Part shown: positions 7,029 to 12,698 of the stretch, in pieces | Layout of the letters: the number at the start of each line of letters is the position of its first letter | How positions within the stretch are numbered: the stretch's first letter is position 1 | From: Burkholderiales bacterium | GTDB lineage: Bacteria; Pseudomonadota; Gammaproteobacteria; Burkholderiales; Burkholderiaceae_C | Assembly: GCA_025350505.1 (NCBI GenBank) | Contig: JANXXS010000417.1 | Coordinates: 1 to 44,144, forward strand | Direction: 5' to 3' | DNA: 44,144 nt | Translations under genes and position numbers: made by a program | The notes under the pieces: model-generated | Told to the model about the DNA's origin: nothing | The model's input: the letters and a program-made list of their open reading frames with translations, nothing else | The model's database searches: none

Positions 7029-7582
7029 CAGGCAGCCACCGCCTCGCGCCCGTAGGCGAAGTTATTGAAGCCCGACGTCGACGACAGGTACAGCGGGTGC
7101 GCGGGGTGGCCCCGCTTCGTGACGGCGAGCGACACGGGCTCGATGCCCAGCTCGGCCAGGTCCGCGAGGACTTGCCGCGCGCGGTCCATCGGAGCGGCTG
7201 CGCCCCAGGCCACGCACACCGTGCCGCCGGCCTTGTCGACGCGGCGCGCCGTCGAGAGCAGGTACGCGTCGTCCAGCGGACCGACCGGGTAGCCCATGTA
7301 TTTCAGGTCGGCCGGGTCCGTCGCGCGGTAGGCGTAGAGGTTGACGACCTCGATCGCGGTGAAGCCCTTGATGCGTGCAAAGCGCTTGCACTTCCTGGTC
7401 GTCGCGTCGTCGACCGCGGCGACGCTGTCGGCCGTGCTCGGGTTGAGCATGACGAAGCAGAGGGTCTTGCCCTCGGTCGCCCAGCGGCGCGCAAGGCAGT
7501 AGCGGTACAGCCCGCAGGGGCTGACCACGGCGTCGGCCTGCTCGGCGAAGACGGGCTCATCGAAAGGGATCGCGTCGGTCAT
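7028..7582 (-). CDS. DUF1643 family protein
   Basis: A 184-aa protein carrying the DUF1643 hallmarks. These are SPCGLYRYCLARRW near the start, then CFVMLNPSTADS, DDATTRKCKRFA, VVNLYAYRATDPADL and VCVAWGAAA, and near the end PLYLSSTSGFNNF. The fold and activity of the family are not established as far as I know. It is common in phages and mobile elements beside DNA metabolism genes. The stop overlaps the first ANKEK gene (TGATG). An operator with a conserved block lies 29 bp upstream of the ATG, so transcription may start here as well as arriving from upstream. Confidence 0.85.
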   Translation of the reverse strand: MTDAIPFDEPVFAEQADAVVSPCGLYRYCLARRWATEGKTLCFVMLNPSTADSVAAVDDATTRKCKRFARIKGFTAIEVVNLYAYRATDPADLKYMGYPVGPLDDAYLLSTARRVDKAGGTVCVAWGAAAPMDRARQVLADLAELGIEPVSLAVTKRGHPAHPLYLSSTSGFNNFAYGREAVAA

Positions 7583-7610
7583 GGTGGGTGCTCGGTGGAG
7601 AAGTCGATAG

Positions 7611-7644
7611 CTTACCGGAGGGTAAAGCCGCAGAGGCGACTGTT
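7611..7644 (-). promoter_or_regulatory. Composite leftward control element (operator site 3 plus GACTGTT block)
   Basis: CTTACC-GGAG-GGTAAAG (7611-7627) is followed by GACTGTT at 7638-7644. That is exactly the offset (27 bp from the operator start) at which GACCGTT follows the operators at 3457 and 11811. On the minus strand the operator ends in TAAGCT, a possible -10 with conserved T, A and T, ahead of the DUF1643 gene. Confidence 0.45.
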
Positions 7645-7849
7645 ACAGCGGCCCTGCGACGGACGGCGGGGAGTTGATGGTGTAGCCGTTCTTCTCGAGC
7701 AGCTCGACGGCGTCGGCCACGGCCTGCTGGCCCTCGACGAAGTCGGCGAAGCGAGCGACCGCGCTGTGGATCTCGCCGCTGAGCGCGGCCGATTCCCTGC
7801 GGACAAATGCTAGGACGTGGAGTTTCAGGTCGGAGAGGGAGATGTGCAT
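7643..7849 (-). CDS. Small protein of unknown function (68 aa)
   Basis: Begins MHISLSDLKLHVLAFVRRES at 7849, with a purine-rich region (AAAGG) before the ATG. It ends just inside the control element for the next gene. The middle (FADFVEGQQAVADAVELLEKNGYTI) is helical and amphipathic. I cannot place it in a family. Confidence 0.55.
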   Translation of the reverse strand: MHISLSDLKLHVLAFVRRESAALSGEIHSAVARFADFVEGQQAVADAVELLEKNGYTINSPPSVAGPL

Positions 7850-7983
7850 GGGGTGCCTTTCTGTGTGATGGGTAGGCGCCGGGCTTACGTGCTGTGCTGC
7901 CGGCGAGGCGTGAGGGGCGGGCGGACGCATGGGTCGCCTTAGAAGCCGGGGGTCAGCCTCTGGCATACCTTCCCCTCGAGCGC
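7850..7983. other. Intergenic gap, no feature recognised
   Basis: This 134-bp gap is the largest within the leftward operon apart from the region around 11.8 kb. It is GC-rich with several GGC/GCC runs. I found no operator, no T-tailed hairpin and no convincing promoter in it. Confidence 0.35.
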
Positions 7984-8580
7984 CTAGGCGAAGTCGACGG
8001 CGTCAGCGCCCTCGGTCACCTCCTGGAACTCGTCGATGTCGGCCGGGCGGCCCGCGGCGAACGCATCGCCGTCGCGCAGGAACTGGACGCCGCGGAGCTG
8101 CGCGTTGATGCGCTTGCCGAAGCCGTTGTCCTGGGCCCAGAGGTCGATGTGCACGTTGACGTAGCAGCCGGCGTAGGGCTTGCCGTCCTTCGCGGTCAGC
8201 GGCGCCTTGTTGCGGTCGATGACGGTCGGGCGGGCCGACTCCTGCGACGCGGCGCTGATGAAGAAGTTGCCGCCGAGGCCGTCGTACTGCGCCTTCGTGT
8301 CGCCGTCGTGCAGCGCCAGCTTGTCGCTGGTCTTGAGGCCCTTGTAGACCGCCTCGGCTTTGGCGGCCCACTTCTCTTTGGAGACGGCGACCATCTTGTC
8401 GTTGATCTCCTTGAGCTGCGGGTGCTCGGGCGTCAGGATCAACATCGCGCTGTAGCGCGGCTTGGCCTTCGGGTCGTCGCCGACGATGCTCGGCTCGAAC
8501 AGGTTGGGGAACGAGAGGCGCACGTTATGAAGCATCACCCTGCCGATGGGGGTTGCGAGGGTTGCGGGGGTCGTGGTCAT
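7984..8580 (-). CDS. ssDNA-binding protein (Enc34/DUF2815 type)
   Basis: A 198-aa protein matching, from memory, the Enc34-like ssDNA-binding family (formerly DUF2815). Visible features are GRVMLHNVRLSFPNLFEP at the start, YSAMLILTPEHPQLKEI, RPTVIDRNKAPLTAKDGKPY, then YAGCYVNVHIDLWAQDN and INAQLRGVQFLRDGDAF. It ends with an acidic tail (DIDEFQEVTEGADAVDFA), typical of SSBs that recruit partners. It lies directly downstream of the DUF2800 nuclease, a pairing seen in many phages and suggestive of a recombination module. It would coat single strands during replication. Confidence 0.85.
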   Translation of the reverse strand: MTTTPATLATPIGRVMLHNVRLSFPNLFEPSIVGDDPKAKPRYSAMLILTPEHPQLKEINDKMVAVSKEKWAAKAEAVYKGLKTSDKLALHDGDTKAQYDGLGGNFFISAASQESARPTVIDRNKAPLTAKDGKPYAGCYVNVHIDLWAQDNGFGKRINAQLRGVQFLRDGDAFAAGRPADIDEFQEVTEGADAVDFA

Positions 8581-8593
8581 GGTTGTCGAGCCG

Positions 8594-9850
8594 TCAGGCC
8601 AGTAGTTGCGGGAGGGATTCGGTGCTCACGTCGGAGAACTCATCCGCGGCCGGTGTGAGCACCAAAGCAGGCCTCGGATCGGTGACGGGTGCGACGTGCT
8701 TGACGCCGTCGCTGCGGGTGATGGACTCCTGCAGGGTCTTCCACTGCCGGGGGCCGATCGTCTTGGCCTTGGCCAGCTTCTCGGCCGTGGTCGGGCTGAT
8801 CAGCTTCAAGTCGTACATCTCCTCGACCTTCAGGCGCATGGCCTTGAGCTGGGCCTCGGCGTCCGCCGGGCTGGCCCAGGCGCGGTTGCCTTTCTTGCCC
8901 TCGACGATCTTGAAGCCGGGGATCTCGACGCCGGCGAGCAGCCGCGTCTCGACCTCGGCGCGCACGGCCTTGAGGTAGTCCTCGATCATGTCGGCCTTGC
9001 TCAGCACCGCGGCCAGCCAGGCGTCGTCGGAGACCTTGACGCGCTCGGCTGGGGCCAGGCCGTCGAACTCGTCGGGCGACGCCGGCACGATCTCGAAGAC
9101 CGTGCGCGTCGCCTCGCCGCGCAGCGCGGGGCATGTCGACTTGGCGCGGCAGAACTTGCAGCTCTTCTCGTTCGGGCGCAGGTACTCGGGCTCCCAACCG
9201 AACGTAGCGAAGTCGTAGTTGGCCGCAGCAGCTTGCCGATCGGCTACAGCGGCGCGCCCATCGCCCGCGGCCCAGCCCTCGAGCTGCTCGACCGTGGTCA
9301 TCCACTGCGACGGCTCGCTCTTGATCCGCGGCTGGTGGATCACCATGCGGACCTGCGTGAACTCGCCGAGCACGCCCTGCGCCTGGGCCAGGGCCCCGAG
9401 CGCGTAGAGCATCATCTGCGGGTTCTCTTCGGCGAACACCTCGACGCCGCGGCCGTGCTTGTAGTCGTGGACCTGCAGCTCGTGGTCGACCGCGGCGATG
9501 ATGTCGGCCGTGCCCCAGGCCTCGTCGGCCGGGACGCCCAGCGCGGCGCTGTAGTTCACGCGCGTCTCGCTCAGGACCATGCCGTAGCAGGCGATTTCGC
9601 GGACCGAGGCGACCGCGGTGTCGACCGCCGCGCGCATCTCGTCGGTGACCGGCCACCAGGTCGTGTCGACCAGGTAGGCCTCGGCCGGCGCCACGCCGTC
9701 GATCAGGTCGGCGAACAGCGCGTGCGCGGCCGTGCCCTCGTCGGCGTACTTGCTCGAGCTGTCGGGCAGGCCACGCTCCATGACGCGCTTGCCTGGGCAG
9801 AGGGCCGCTGCCTCGAAGCCCGAGGCGCTGTACTTGCTGTGGCCGCTCAT
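8594..9850 (-). CDS. DUF2800 family PD-(D/E)XK (Cas4-like) nuclease
   Basis: A 418-aa protein. N-terminal signature SKYSASGFEAAALCPGKRVM is followed by EGTAAHALF. The nuclease core is GTADIIAAVDHELQVHDYKHG, with Asp and an E/D-x-K-like DYK, and then NPQMMLYALGAL. A Cys cluster (CKFCRAKSTCPALR, residues ~215-228) fits the iron-sulfur cluster of Cas4/AddB-like exonucleases. The family is DUF2800 and usually accompanies the DUF2815 ssDNA-binding protein, as here. Likely a 5'-3' exonuclease for recombination or end processing. The start overlaps the stop of the upstream small gene. Confidence 0.85.
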   Translation of the reverse strand: MSGHSKYSASGFEAAALCPGKRVMERGLPDSSSKYADEGTAAHALFADLIDGVAPAEAYLVDTTWWPVTDEMRAAVDTAVASVREIACYGMVLSETRVNYSAALGVPADEAWGTADIIAAVDHELQVHDYKHGRGVEVFAEENPQMMLYALGALAQAQGVLGEFTQVRMVIHQPRIKSEPSQWMTTVEQLEGWAAGDGRAAVADRQAAAANYDFATFGWEPEYLRPNEKSCKFCRAKSTCPALRGEATRTVFEIVPASPDEFDGLAPAERVKVSDDAWLAAVLSKADMIEDYLKAVRAEVETRLLAGVEIPGFKIVEGKKGNRAWASPADAEAQLKAMRLKVEEMYDLKLISPTTAEKLAKAKTIGPRQWKTLQESITRSDGVKHVAPVTDPRPALVLTPAADEFSDVSTESLPQLLA

Positions 9851-10080
9851 GGCGCCTTGCCTCCGACGATCTCGTGGAAGATGCCGACCAGGCGCGTGCG
9901 CGAGGCGTTGCGGCGTGGGCGCGGCGTGGCGTGCCAGGCACGCTTCAGGTCAGCGAGCTGCATCGCCTCGGTCGCCACGCGCGGCTTCGTCTCGGCCGGC
10001 TGCAGCGCAGCGACGCGGTACTCGGCGACGTGGACGACCGCGGCCATGCGGCGCAGCAGGCGGGAGGTGCGGGCGTTCAA
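9847..10080 (-). CDS. Small basic protein of unknown function (77 aa, TTG start)
   Basis: The best start is TTG at 10080-10078, which overlaps the TGA of the upstream gene in the same 4-nt manner as its neighbours. The longer in-frame extension has no such junction. The product is basic (RTSRLLRRM, HATPRPRRNASRTR), as expected of a nucleic-acid binder, and ends FHEIVGGKAP. No family recognised. Confidence 0.6.
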   Translation of the reverse strand: MNARTSRLLRRMAAVVHVAEYRVAALQPAETKPRVATEAMQLADLKRAWHATPRPRRNASRTRLVGIFHEIVGGKAP

Positions 10081-10358
10081 GCGGTCAGCTCCCGGAGCAC
10101 GGGCTGCTGGTCGTGCAAGTAGCGCATCGACGGCGACTCGATCACCGTGAACGCCGGGTCGACGGACACGAGGTGCTCGGCGTGGGCGAATTGACCGCCC
10201 GGTAAAGCCCAAAGCATCTCGCCGGCCTCGATGGAGCGACGGTGCCCCACCACGACCAGGCCGCGGAAGGCGGCGCGAGCGGCGTCGACCGGGGCGTGGA
10301 GGCGAGCGACCGCCTGGTCGCGGGTCGCCTGCTCCTCGGGCGTCTTGGCCGGGCTCAC
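10077..10358 (-). CDS. Unknown protein (93 aa)
   Basis: GTG start at 10358 overlapping the upstream TGA; the stop overlaps the next start. The sequence begins MSPAKTPEEQATRDQAV and has a hydrophobic centre (FRGLVVVGHRRSIEAGEMLWALPGG). An operator-like site (10191-10207) falls inside it and encodes part of LWALPGGQF, which shows that the coding sequence and the site are compatible. No family recognised. Confidence 0.6.
   Translation of the reverse strand: MSPAKTPEEQATRDQAVARLHAPVDAARAAFRGLVVVGHRRSIEAGEMLWALPGGQFAHAEHLVSVDPAFTVIESPSMRYLHDQQPVLRELTA
10191..10207. promoter_or_regulatory. Operator-like inverted repeat (site 4)
   Basis: TTGACC-GCCC-GGTAAAG. The right half is intact and the left half has one change from TTTACC. 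The spacer GCCC is identical to that of the perfect site at 11810-11827. It lies inside a coding sequence. Confidence 0.5.
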
Positions 10359-10798
10359 GCAGGCACCGCCAGCTCTTCGGTCTTCGCGGTCACCGCGAAG
10401 AGCGCTTCGGCCCAGCGCGACGAGTCGAGATCCTTGAACGTCTTCACCCCGAGCGCGGCGAGCATCTCGGTCGCGGCGCGGTGGCCCGTCCCGGGGATGC
10501 CGGCCAGTTTGAACACGGCCTTTTGCAGCGTCGTGTAGTCGACCTCGGCGGCCTTAGGGGCAGAGGCAGAAGGGGGAGCCGAGACGGACGGCGCGGGCAC
10601 CGGCGCGGCAGCAGCCGGGGCGGGGGCGGGGGGTGCGGGGTCCGGCTTCTCGGCTTTCGGCTTTGCCGGGGCGGGCGCCGGCTTGTCGGTGCGCTCGACG
10701 GTCGCGCCGATCGGGCCGCGGTTGCCGGCGCCGTGGGCGAGGAAGCGGAGGGCCTCGTCGACATTGTCGAACGTGGCGGTGACGAGGTATTGGGGCAT
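10355..10798 (-). CDS. Unknown protein with Pro/Ala-rich linker (147 aa)
   Basis: Three parts are visible. Residues 1-35 form a compact start (MPQYLVTATFDNVDEALRFL). Residues ~36-85 are a low-complexity Pro/Ala/Lys linker. A C-terminal helical domain follows (DYTTLQKAVFKLAGIPGTGH...TFKDLDSSRWAEAL). The C-terminal part, with a GIPGTGHRAATEMLAALGV stretch, recalls helix-hairpin-helix or KOW-like elements, but I would not name it. The architecture suggests two binding modules joined by a flexible tether. Confidence 0.6.
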   Translation of the reverse strand: MPQYLVTATFDNVDEALRFLAHGAGNRGPIGATVERTDKPAPAPAKPKAEKPDPAPPAPAPAAAAPVPAPSVSAPPSASAPKAAEVDYTTLQKAVFKLAGIPGTGHRAATEMLAALGVKTFKDLDSSRWAEALFAVTAKTEELAVPA

Positions 10799-10844
10799 GC
10801 GGGTGGCCTTTCGTTGGGGGTAGGTATCTACGAGAAGAATCAGT

Positions 10845-11009
10845 TTATCGAGTGGTCAAGCAAAGGGCAAAGGATCTCGGGGCGCCGCTGAGCTTCTGGA
10901 CCCGACGCACCGCGTGGGCCCGGCGCTCGTTGGCGCCGGCGAAGCGGTTGCGCTGGAACTGGGCGACGAGGCGCGCGGCCTTGCGCTCGCGGTCTTGGGT
11001 TTTGGTCAT
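10845..11009 (-). CDS. Small basic protein (54 aa)
   Basis: A short frame read by hand: ATG at 11009 overlapping the TGA of the upstream gene (ATGA), stop TAA at 10847-10845. The product starts MTKTQDRERKAARLVAQFQR and is strongly basic. The exact stop-start overlap and the absence of any other gene in this gap support it. No family. Confidence 0.5.
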   Translation of the reverse strand: MTKTQDRERKAARLVAQFQRNRFAGANERRAHAVRRVQKLSGAPRSFALCLTTR

Positions 11010-11185
11010 GCTGCCTCCACGAGACGGTTGAGGTGGACCTGGCGCTTGAGCAGGTACGCCAGCTCCTGGCGCGTGTGCAGCAGGGCCTTCTCGGCCTCGA
11101 AGATGGCGCGGACGTTGTCGGCCTGCTCGCGACGGGCGCGCTCGCGGACGGTTTGCATGCGGAAGAGGGAGCGGAGGTGTTTCAT
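11006..11185 (-). CDS. Small coiled-coil-like protein (59 aa)
   Basis: Starts MKHLRSLFRMQTVRERARRE and continues as one charged amphipathic helix (NVRAIFEAEKALLHTRQELAYLLKRQ). The stop overlaps the next start by 4 nt. Eighteen bases upstream of the ATG is an operator half-site (11193-11209), so the gene may be the first under a repressible leftward start. Function unknown. Confidence 0.55.
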   Translation of the reverse strand: MKHLRSLFRMQTVRERARREQADNVRAIFEAEKALLHTRQELAYLLKRQVHLNRLVEAA

Positions 11186-11192
11186 GGCTGGA

Positions 11193-11209
11193 TTTCTCAG
11201 TCGGTAAAG
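11193..11209. promoter_or_regulatory. Operator-like site, right half intact (site 5)
   Basis: TTTCTC-AGTC-GGTAAAG. The right half matches perfectly and the left half keeps only TTT and the final C. It lies in the 35-bp gap between two leftward genes, close before the ATG at 11185. Confidence 0.4.
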
Positions 11210-11220
11210 TTCAGGGCGGA

Positions 11221-11775
11221 TCAGTTGGGCAGCGACGCCTTGTGCGTCGTCACGGCGCGGTGCAGGGCATCGGCCCACTTCGGCATTGCCTTGCCGCTGC
11301 GCCGGTAGGGCATCAGCAGGCCGTGGGCCGCGTTCAGCACCTGGCCGCGAGTGCTCAGTTCGTCGCGCAGTTTCGCGGACTCTGCCCGCGCCGCGTCGCG
11401 CTCGGACTTGACCTTCGCCAGCTTGGCGCGCAGCGTCTCATCGTATTCATAGGACGGGGCCTTCAAGGCGTCTTCGGCGTCCGATAGCGCATCGAACCCG
11501 GCGGGGGCGTGCTCGACCGTCTTGCCGTCGACTTCCGGGGCGAGATCGTCGAGTTGCTTCTCCGCGTCGTTCATCGCATCGACGCAGGCCTCCAGGGCGT
11601 CATTGACGCGAGCTAGGTTGTCCACGGCCGTCTCGTGATCGGGGCTCATGGTCGTCTCGAAGGTGTCGAGCATCTCCTCCTCGGTGCGACGGAGCATGGC
11701 GACGGTCGCCATGTCGCCGGCGGCGTAGGCGCGGCTTTCGACTTCGCTGAGGGTCAGGCTGGTGGGGTACTGCAT
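11221..11775 (-). CDS. Acidic coiled-coil protein of unknown function (184 aa)
   Basis: First gene after the repressor in the leftward direction. It starts MQYPTSLTLSEVESRAYAAG and contains long helical runs (TEEEMLDTFETTMS, NDALEACVDAMNDAEKQL, LRAKLAKVKSERDAARAESA) typical of a coiled coil. The end (GLLMPYRRSGKAMPKWADAL) is basic. The strongest operator in the genome is 35 bp upstream, so it is a candidate early gene under direct repressor control. No family recognised. Confidence 0.65.
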   Translation of the reverse strand: MQYPTSLTLSEVESRAYAAGDMATVAMLRRTEEEMLDTFETTMSPDHETAVDNLARVNDALEACVDAMNDAEKQLDDLAPEVDGKTVEHAPAGFDALSDAEDALKAPSYEYDETLRAKLAKVKSERDAARAESAKLRDELSTRGQVLNAAHGLLMPYRRSGKAMPKWADALHRAVTTHKASLPN

Positions 11776-11809
11776 GGTGATCTCCGACGGGGTGGATGGG
11801 ATGACTAAA

Positions 11810-11848
11810 CTTTACCGCCCGGTAAAGCACAGGACATGACCGTTCGTC
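11810..11848 (-). promoter_or_regulatory. Composite leftward control element (operator site 6, perfect, plus GACCGTT block)
   Basis: CTTTACC-GCCC-GGTAAAG (11810-11827) is a perfect 7+7 inverted repeat. It is followed by AGGACATGACCGTTCGTC at 11831-11848, the block also found after the operator at 3457. On the minus strand the operator ends in TAAAGT, a possible -10 box. It lies between the repressor stop and the 184-aa gene, the natural place for the early leftward promoter and its operator. Confidence 0.55.
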
Positions 11849-11851
11849 GGG

Positions 11852-11868
11852 TTGAGCACTAGGTAAAA
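11852..11868. promoter_or_regulatory. Operator-like half-site (site 7)
   Basis: TTGAGC-ACTA-GGTAAAA. It starts 41 bp after the perfect site and has the same spacing, but a degenerate left half. A strong and a weak site side by side upstream of an early promoter would allow cooperative repression. Confidence 0.35.
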
Positions 11869-11890
11869 CCCTAATGCCCTCCGACGAGGG

Positions 11891-12352
11891 TCACGCGCGT
11901 TTGGCGGCCTGCGCCACGAGGGCCTGCACCGTCGGCTGGGTGAGCAGCTTGCCGGGTTTGCTCAGCTGGTAGACCGAGGTGGTCAGGTCCGACATGATGT
12001 CGGGCGGGAGGGTCACGCCCATCTCGCTGGCGGCGAACATCACCGAGCGCATCGAACTGAGCAGTAGCTTTTCATCGGTTGCACCGCCACGCGGTGGCCT
12101 CGGCTGAGCTGGGTCGATACTCAGCTCACCCGGGAAGAGACCGATGATCTGCTCCAGCTCGCTGGCTTGATCGGTCGTGATCCGTCGAGCGCCGGTGAGT
12201 ATGTGGCTGATCCGGGCCCGGCTGACGCCGAGGTGGACGGCGAGCTGGGTCTTTCGTCCTTCGCCGGCGAGTAGGCGATTGAGGTTCTCGCGCCTGATGC
12301 TGTAGACGCCCTTGCCGGGAGGCGGCGGTGTCGGCTTAACCATATGGTGCAT
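11891..12352 (-). CDS. XRE-family helix-turn-helix repressor
   Basis: A 153-aa protein. Residues ~18-65 form an XRE/Cro-CI helix-turn-helix: RENLNRLLAGEGRKTQLAVH, then LGVSRARISHILTGARRITT as the recognition region, then SELEQIIGLFPGELS. The C-terminal half (MRSVMFAASEMGVTLPP...) is helical. It contains no Ser-Lys peptidase signature, so RecA-stimulated self-cleavage is unlikely. Divergently transcribed from the rightward operon, it is the natural candidate to bind the CTTTACC-N4-GGTAAAG sites, one of which lies 18 bp before its own start. Two starts 9 bp apart (12352, 12340) are possible. Confidence 0.85.
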   Translation of the reverse strand: MHHMVKPTPPPPGKGVYSIRRENLNRLLAGEGRKTQLAVHLGVSRARISHILTGARRITTDQASELEQIIGLFPGELSIDPAQPRPPRGGATDEKLLLSSMRSVMFAASEMGVTLPPDIMSDLTTSVYQLSKPGKLLTQPTVQALVAQAAKRA

Positions 12353-12369
12353 CCCTTCTCTCGGTTGGG

Positions 12370-12386
12370 AATACCAGATGGTAAAG
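12370..12386. promoter_or_regulatory. Operator-like inverted repeat (site 8)
   Basis: AATACC-AGAT-GGTAAAG. It lies 18 bp upstream of the repressor start and just upstream of the rightward promoter candidate, so occupancy could affect both. Confidence 0.5.
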
Positions 12387-12401
12387 CAGGCCGATGACGG
12401 G

Positions 12402-12431
12402 GTTACACCCTATTCAGAGGTAATATGTAAC
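12402..12431 (+). promoter_or_regulatory. Candidate rightward promoter PR
   Basis: GTTACA (12402-12407) and TGTAAC (12426-12431) are 18 bp apart; the second is preceded by ATA. The same arrangement, TTTACA-17-TGTAAC with ATATGTAAC, occurs at 16369-16397 before the late genes. The similarity continues downstream (GAATTGTA versus GAATGTA). Each hexamer matches the sigma-70 consensus at four of six positions. Confidence 0.4.
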
Positions 12432-12460
12432 GAATTGTACGGTCTGCCGAGGCGTATTAC

Positions 12461-12477
12461 TTGCCCAAACGGTAAAG
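12461..12477. promoter_or_regulatory. Operator-like site (site 9)
   Basis: TTGCCC-AAAC-GGTAAAG, right half perfect. It lies about 30 bp downstream of the candidate -10 of PR, where a bound repressor would block elongation. Confidence 0.45.
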
Positions 12478-12503
12478 TGAGGGTTCCGTATGCAGACCGA
12501 CCC

Positions 12504-12695
12504 GTGGGCACCGCCTTGAACAACACCGAATACGTTTCGCTCGACTCCATGACCCCATTCGAGCGCGAGGTCTTCGACCGGGCCCTCGCGGCACTCTCGC
12601 TTCCTCTCTCGGCCCGGCAGGCGTGGTTCACGTTCACCGCCAAGCAGATGATGCAGGCCGACCAGTCCCTGGGCGTCAACCCACGGGCTCACTGA
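12504..12695 (+). CDS. Small protein of unknown function (63 aa)
   Basis: First gene of the rightward operon. The frame is open further upstream, but that part crosses the promoter region. GTG at 12504 or 12477 are the plausible starts, and the choice is uncertain. The product includes YVSLDSMTPFEREVFDRALA and LSARQAWFTFTAKQMMQAD, which looks like a compact helical protein. It ends 3 bp before the methyltransferase start. No family recognised. Confidence 0.5.
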   Translation: MGTALNNTEYVSLDSMTPFEREVFDRALAALSLPLSARQAWFTFTAKQMMQADQSLGVNPRAH

Positions 12696-12698
12696 ATC

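Larger units (their letters stand above)
12353..12503. promoter_or_regulatory. Divergent control region between the two arms
   Basis: About 150 bp, less GC-rich than its surroundings, between the leftward repressor and the rightward operon. It holds two operator-like sites (12370-12386, 12461-12477). Between them is a rightward promoter candidate (12402-12431). This is the expected position of the genetic switch. I could not find a convincing promoter for the repressor itself. Confidence 0.6.

Noticed and set aside
6027-7055. Long plus-strand frames opposite the ANKEK genes
   Set aside because: They exist because the 45-bp unit is a multiple of three, which keeps several frames open. They lack plausible starts and proper operon junctions, while the minus-strand frames have matched TGATG junctions and a unique N-terminus.
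12353-12503. A sigma-70 promoter for the repressor on the minus strand
   Set aside because: I tested several pairs of hexamers (for example with TACAAT near 12437) but none had both acceptable hexamers and 16-18 bp spacing.
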